A stretch of DNA of 34,488 nt from Anaerolineae bacterium (lineage in GTDB: Bacteria; Chloroflexota; Anaerolineae; Promineifilales; Promineifilaceae), in NCBI GenBank assembly GCA_024762395.1, contig JANTHP010000009.1, positions 1 through 34,488 of the forward strand. Reading direction: 5' to 3'. Below, piece after piece: positions 32,049 through 34,488 of this stretch; the stretch's first letter is position 1; each line of letters starts with the position of its first letter. Under the pieces are notes generated by a model, which did not search any database, had not been told where the DNA came from, and worked only from the letters and a program-made list of their open reading frames with translations. Made by a program: the position numbers and the translations under genes.

Positions 32049-33194
32049 ATGGAATTTGGGGTGCCTAGAGAGGTGCGCGATCTGGAAATGCGGGTGGGAT
32101 TAGCCCCATCCGGCGTTCTGTCTTTGGTCAAGGCGGGACATACCGTCTATGTGGAGAGCAAGGCTGGCCTGGGGGCCGGGTTTAGCGATGAAGTGTACCG
32201 TGAAGCAGGCGCGCAAATTGTTTATTCAGCGGCGGAAGTATACGGCCGTTCCGATGTCGTTGCTAAATTGTCCCGGCCGACAGAGGAGGAACACAGGCTG
32301 TTCCGACCCGGCCAGATGATATTCTCCTTCCTCCACCTGTCCGTCGCCTCGCCCGATTTGTTTGAAGCGCTGGCCGAGAGGGAAATAACGGCCGTTGCCT
32401 ACGAAATGATCGAAGACGATGACGGCCAACTGCCCGTGCTTGTTTCCGCCAGCCAGGTAGCCGGACGATTTACCCCCACCATCGCCGGGCAGCTTCTCCG
32501 CAGCGATCGGGGCGTTCCCGGCCAGAAGCAGGGGCGCGGCATCTTACTCAGCGGCATTCCCGGCGTGCCTCCGGCAGCCGTCGTTATCCTCGGCGGCGGC
32601 ACATTGGGAACCAATGCGGCCGGCGCCTTCATGGGGCTAGGCGCTGAAGTAACCGTATTGGATCGCAATTTGAGCAAATTGAAATACATTGATGAGCGGT
32701 TTAACGGCCGTGTCACCACCATGTTCGCCAACAACTTCAACATCCAACGCGCCGTAAAATTCGCCGACGTGTTGATCGGCGCAGTCCTCATCCCTGGCCA
32801 GCGCGCTCCCATCCTCGTCAGCCGCGACATGGTCAAATCCATGCGCCCCGGCTCCGTCATCATGGACTTCTCCATAGACGAAGGCGGCTGCGTCGAAACC
32901 AGCCGCCCGACCACATTGCGCGATCCTTCCTACATCCTCGAAGGCGTTGTCCATTACTGCGTACCCAACATGACCTCCGTCGTCGCCCGCACCACATCCT
33001 ACGCCGTTACCAACGCTGCCTTGCCCTATCTGCGTGCCCTCGGCGAATACGGCCTGATAAGCGCCATTTACCGCGAATCAGCGCTGAGGCGCGGCATCAA
33101 TCTGTACCAGGGCGGCCTGGCCGACCCGGATGTAGCCGCCGCACTGGGACGTGAAGTGACGGCTCACCTGCCTGAAGACGGGGGGGCGCGATGA
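32049..33194 (+). CDS. Alanine dehydrogenase-like NAD-dependent enzyme
   Basis: A 381-residue member of the AlaDH/PntA-alpha family. The Rossmann motif VVILGGGTLGTNAAG (about 178-192) and VLIGAVLIPGQRAP are classic for alanine dehydrogenase, and R15, H96 (SFLHLS) and the Asp of MDFSIDEGG are kept. The substrate Lys equivalent to K75 of the Mycobacterium tuberculosis enzyme, normally in KVKEP, is Ser75 here (AKLSRP). Activity on alanine is therefore doubtful; a related amino-acid or opine substrate is possible. AAGGAG lies about six bases before the ATG. The TGA stop overlaps the next ATG by four bases. Confidence 0.8.
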   Translation: MEFGVPREVRDLEMRVGLAPSGVLSLVKAGHTVYVESKAGLGAGFSDEVYREAGAQIVYSAAEVYGRSDVVAKLSRPTEEEHRLFRPGQMIFSFLHLSVASPDLFEALAEREITAVAYEMIEDDDGQLPVLVSASQVAGRFTPTIAGQLLRSDRGVPGQKQGRGILLSGIPGVPPAAVVILGGGTLGTNAAGAFMGLGAEVTVLDRNLSKLKYIDERFNGRVTTMFANNFNIQRAVKFADVLIGAVLIPGQRAPILVSRDMVKSMRPGSVIMDFSIDEGGCVETSRPTTLRDPSYILEGVVHYCVPNMTSVVARTTSYAVTNAALPYLRALGEYGLISAIYRESALRRGINLYQGGLADPDVAAALGREVTAHLPEDGGAR

Positions 33195-34486
33195 ATTGGG
33201 AATCTATCTACCGCCGCAAAGTTACCGATGTGGCTGGCGCACTCAGCGTCATTGAATCTGGCAATCGCATCTACATTGGCGGCGGCTCCGGCGTCCCCAT
33301 AGGGCTGACCGAAGGCTTGACCGCGCGCGCACCCGATTTGCGGGATGTTGAACTGGTTCATATCCTCACTTTTGCCGAAGCGCCCTACGTGGCCCCTGAA
33401 TTTGCTGAAAGCTTCCGCGTGAATGCGTTATTCATTGGCTCTAATGTGCGTCAGGCCGTCCATGACGGCCGTGCCGATTTTACGCCTGTCTTCCTTTCTG
33501 AAATTCCGGGCATGTTTCGTAATGGCATTATGCCCATTGATGTGGCCCTCGTTTCAGTATCGCCGCCGGATGAACACGGCTTTTGCTGCTTTGGCGTGGA
33601 AGTGGGCACAACCAAACCGGCGGCCGAATCGGCCCGTATCATCATAGCCGAAGTAAACCGGCAAATGCCGCGCACGTTAGGCGACAGCTTCATTCACGTC
33701 AGCCGCCTGCATCACATCGTTGAAGTGGATCGTCCCATTCCTGAAGCGCCCCAGGGCGGCGCGTCGGAGGTGCATTTGAAGATTGGCGAACATATCGCCG
33801 GGATGATCCCCGACGGCGCCACGCTGCAAATGGGCATTGGCAGCATTCCCGATGCGGTGCTTCATCACTTGGGCAGCCATAAAGATTTGGGCATTCACAC
33901 CGAGCTGTTTTCTGATGGCGTGATTGATTTGGTCAATCAGGGCATCATCACCTGCTCGCGCAAGACGTTCCATCCCGGCAAAATCATCTCTGGCTTCTTG
34001 TTTGGTTCCAAAGAGTTGTACGAATTTGTTGATAACAATCCGCTTATTGAGATGCACCCGACAGATTATGTTAATGACCCATTCAACATTGCCCAAAACG
34101 ATAAAATGGTGGCGATAAATTCGGCCGTTGAGGTGGATTTAACGGGGCAGGTGTGCGCCGATTCGATTGGTTCCCGCATTTACAGCGGCGTAGGGGGGCA
34201 GGTGGACTTTATTCGCGGCGCGGCGCGTTCAAAGGGCGGGCTGCCGATCATTGCTTTTCCAGCGACAGCAAAAGGGGGCCAGTTGAGCCGCATTGTGCCT
34301 ACGTTAAAGGATGGAGCGGGGGTTGTGACCACGCGCAATGATGTTCATTACATTGTGACGGAGTTTGGTGTAGCTTCATTGTATGGTAAAACGGTGCGTC
34401 AGCGCACGAAGGAGCTGATCAACATTGCTCATCCGAAATTCCGCGATGAGTTGACGCAGGCAGCGAAAAATCTAGGCTACATGTAG
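33191..34486 (+). CDS. Acetyl-CoA hydrolase/CoA-transferase family protein
   Basis: A 431-residue enzyme of the acetate/4-hydroxybutyrate CoA-transferase family, which moves CoA between acyl groups through a glutamyl-CoA intermediate. IYIGGGSGVP near the N-terminus, LQMGIGSIPDAVLHHL, HTELFSDGVIDL with likely catalytic E238, and YSGVGGQVDFIRGA in the C-terminal domain are all family marks. The reading frame is complete and ends two bases before the window edge. It is translationally coupled to the AlaDH-like gene through ATGA, which suggests a joint pathway in amino-acid or fermentation-acid breakdown. The acyl substrate cannot be named. Confidence 0.9.
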   Translation: MNWESIYRRKVTDVAGALSVIESGNRIYIGGGSGVPIGLTEGLTARAPDLRDVELVHILTFAEAPYVAPEFAESFRVNALFIGSNVRQAVHDGRADFTPVFLSEIPGMFRNGIMPIDVALVSVSPPDEHGFCCFGVEVGTTKPAAESARIIIAEVNRQMPRTLGDSFIHVSRLHHIVEVDRPIPEAPQGGASEVHLKIGEHIAGMIPDGATLQMGIGSIPDAVLHHLGSHKDLGIHTELFSDGVIDLVNQGIITCSRKTFHPGKIISGFLFGSKELYEFVDNNPLIEMHPTDYVNDPFNIAQNDKMVAINSAVEVDLTGQVCADSIGSRIYSGVGGQVDFIRGAARSKGGLPIIAFPATAKGGQLSRIVPTLKDGAGVVTTRNDVHYIVTEFGVASLYGKTVRQRTKELINIAHPKFRDELTQAAKNLGYM

Positions 34487-34488
34487 AT

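Larger units (their letters stand above)
587..33472. repeat. Highly iterated palindrome ACGGCCGT, about 42 copies
   Basis: By eye I count 42 copies of the 8-base palindrome between 587 and 33472, often extended to AACGGCCGTT. Examples are at 9492, 13127, 21957, 29939, 30362, 32389 and 33465. In genes, about 22 lie in the frame giving Thr-Ala-Val, 14 in the frame giving x-Gly-Arg, and 5 in the frame giving Arg-Pro; one is intergenic (30362). Random expectation is about 0.5. See findings. Confidence 0.85.

Noticed and set aside
1-34488. tRNA, rRNA, transposase or phage genes
   Set aside because: None seen in any gap or frame; the gaps are explained by palindromic repeats, terminators and short regulatory regions.

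Overview
The window reads as a chromosomal segment of a free-living bacterium, most likely a member of Chloroflexota (Anaerolineae/Ardenticatenia-like). This is an inference from the GAF-HisKA_3/NarL-type signalling genes, monoderm-style surface lipoproteins, an exopolysaccharide cluster with no outer-membrane export protein, and the general look of the proteins; no rRNA or marker phylogeny is available here. Coding density is high. All genes but one are on the + strand; the exception is a CBS-domain gene at 29090-29500.

Layout. 1-130: tandem and inverted GC-rich repeat. 179-3061: multi-pass membrane protein directly abutting DNA gyrase subunit B. 3408-5583: secreted protein of unknown function and CDP-glucose 4,6-dehydratase. 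5929-13181: polysaccharide assembly genes (Wzz-like co-polymerase, Wzx-like flippase, degenerate BY-kinase-like ATPase, a 47-residue membrane protein, Wzy/WaaL-like polymerase/ligase, two hexapeptide acyltransferases, a GT2 glycosyltransferase). 13218-15667: two surface lipoproteins with beta-sandwich domains. 15850-18093: two Gfo/Idh/MocA oxidoreductases. 18358-23527: BcsA-like GT2, a phosphoglycosyl transferase, a WecG/TagA-family glycosyltransferase fused to two STAS domains, and a nucleotidyltransferase/left-handed-helix/phosphoglycosyl-transferase fusion with damaged active-site motifs. 23724-26069: stand-alone STAS protein, GAF-SpoIIE (PP2C) phosphatase and RsbW-like HATPase, which together form a partner-switching module. 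26410-30089: receiver protein, NarL-type regulator, GAF histidine kinase, CBS protein and a pseudo-receiver. 30403-31537: DsbA-like thioredoxin and VKOR, a disulfide-forming pair. 31602-34486: CBS protein, then an alanine-dehydrogenase-like enzyme overlapping a CoA-transferase.

How it may work together. The sugar-modifying enzymes, transferases, flippase and polymerase look like a Wzx/Wzy-dependent surface polysaccharide pathway. It is followed by a phosphatase/kinase/antagonist set of the RsbU-RsbW-RsbV type. The link between the two halves is the glycosyltransferase at 20411-21910, whose C-terminal half is two STAS domains carrying the Ser expected to be phosphorylated by RsbW-like kinases. 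I propose that partner switching acts directly on the polysaccharide assembly machinery rather than, or as well as, on a sigma factor; no sigma factor is encoded here. Several other proteins in the cluster look like pseudo-enzymes (8520-9239, 21917-23527, 29676-30089).

At the DNA level, the palindrome ACGGCCGT occurs about 42 times by eye in 34.5 kb (about 0.5 expected by chance), in all three codon frames and once between genes, resembling the cyanobacterial HIP1 phenomenon. Most longer intergenic gaps are filled by palindromic repeat elements, two of which (5626-5718 and 6909-7003) are clearly copies of one family. I saw no tRNA, rRNA, CRISPR array, transposase or prophage gene.
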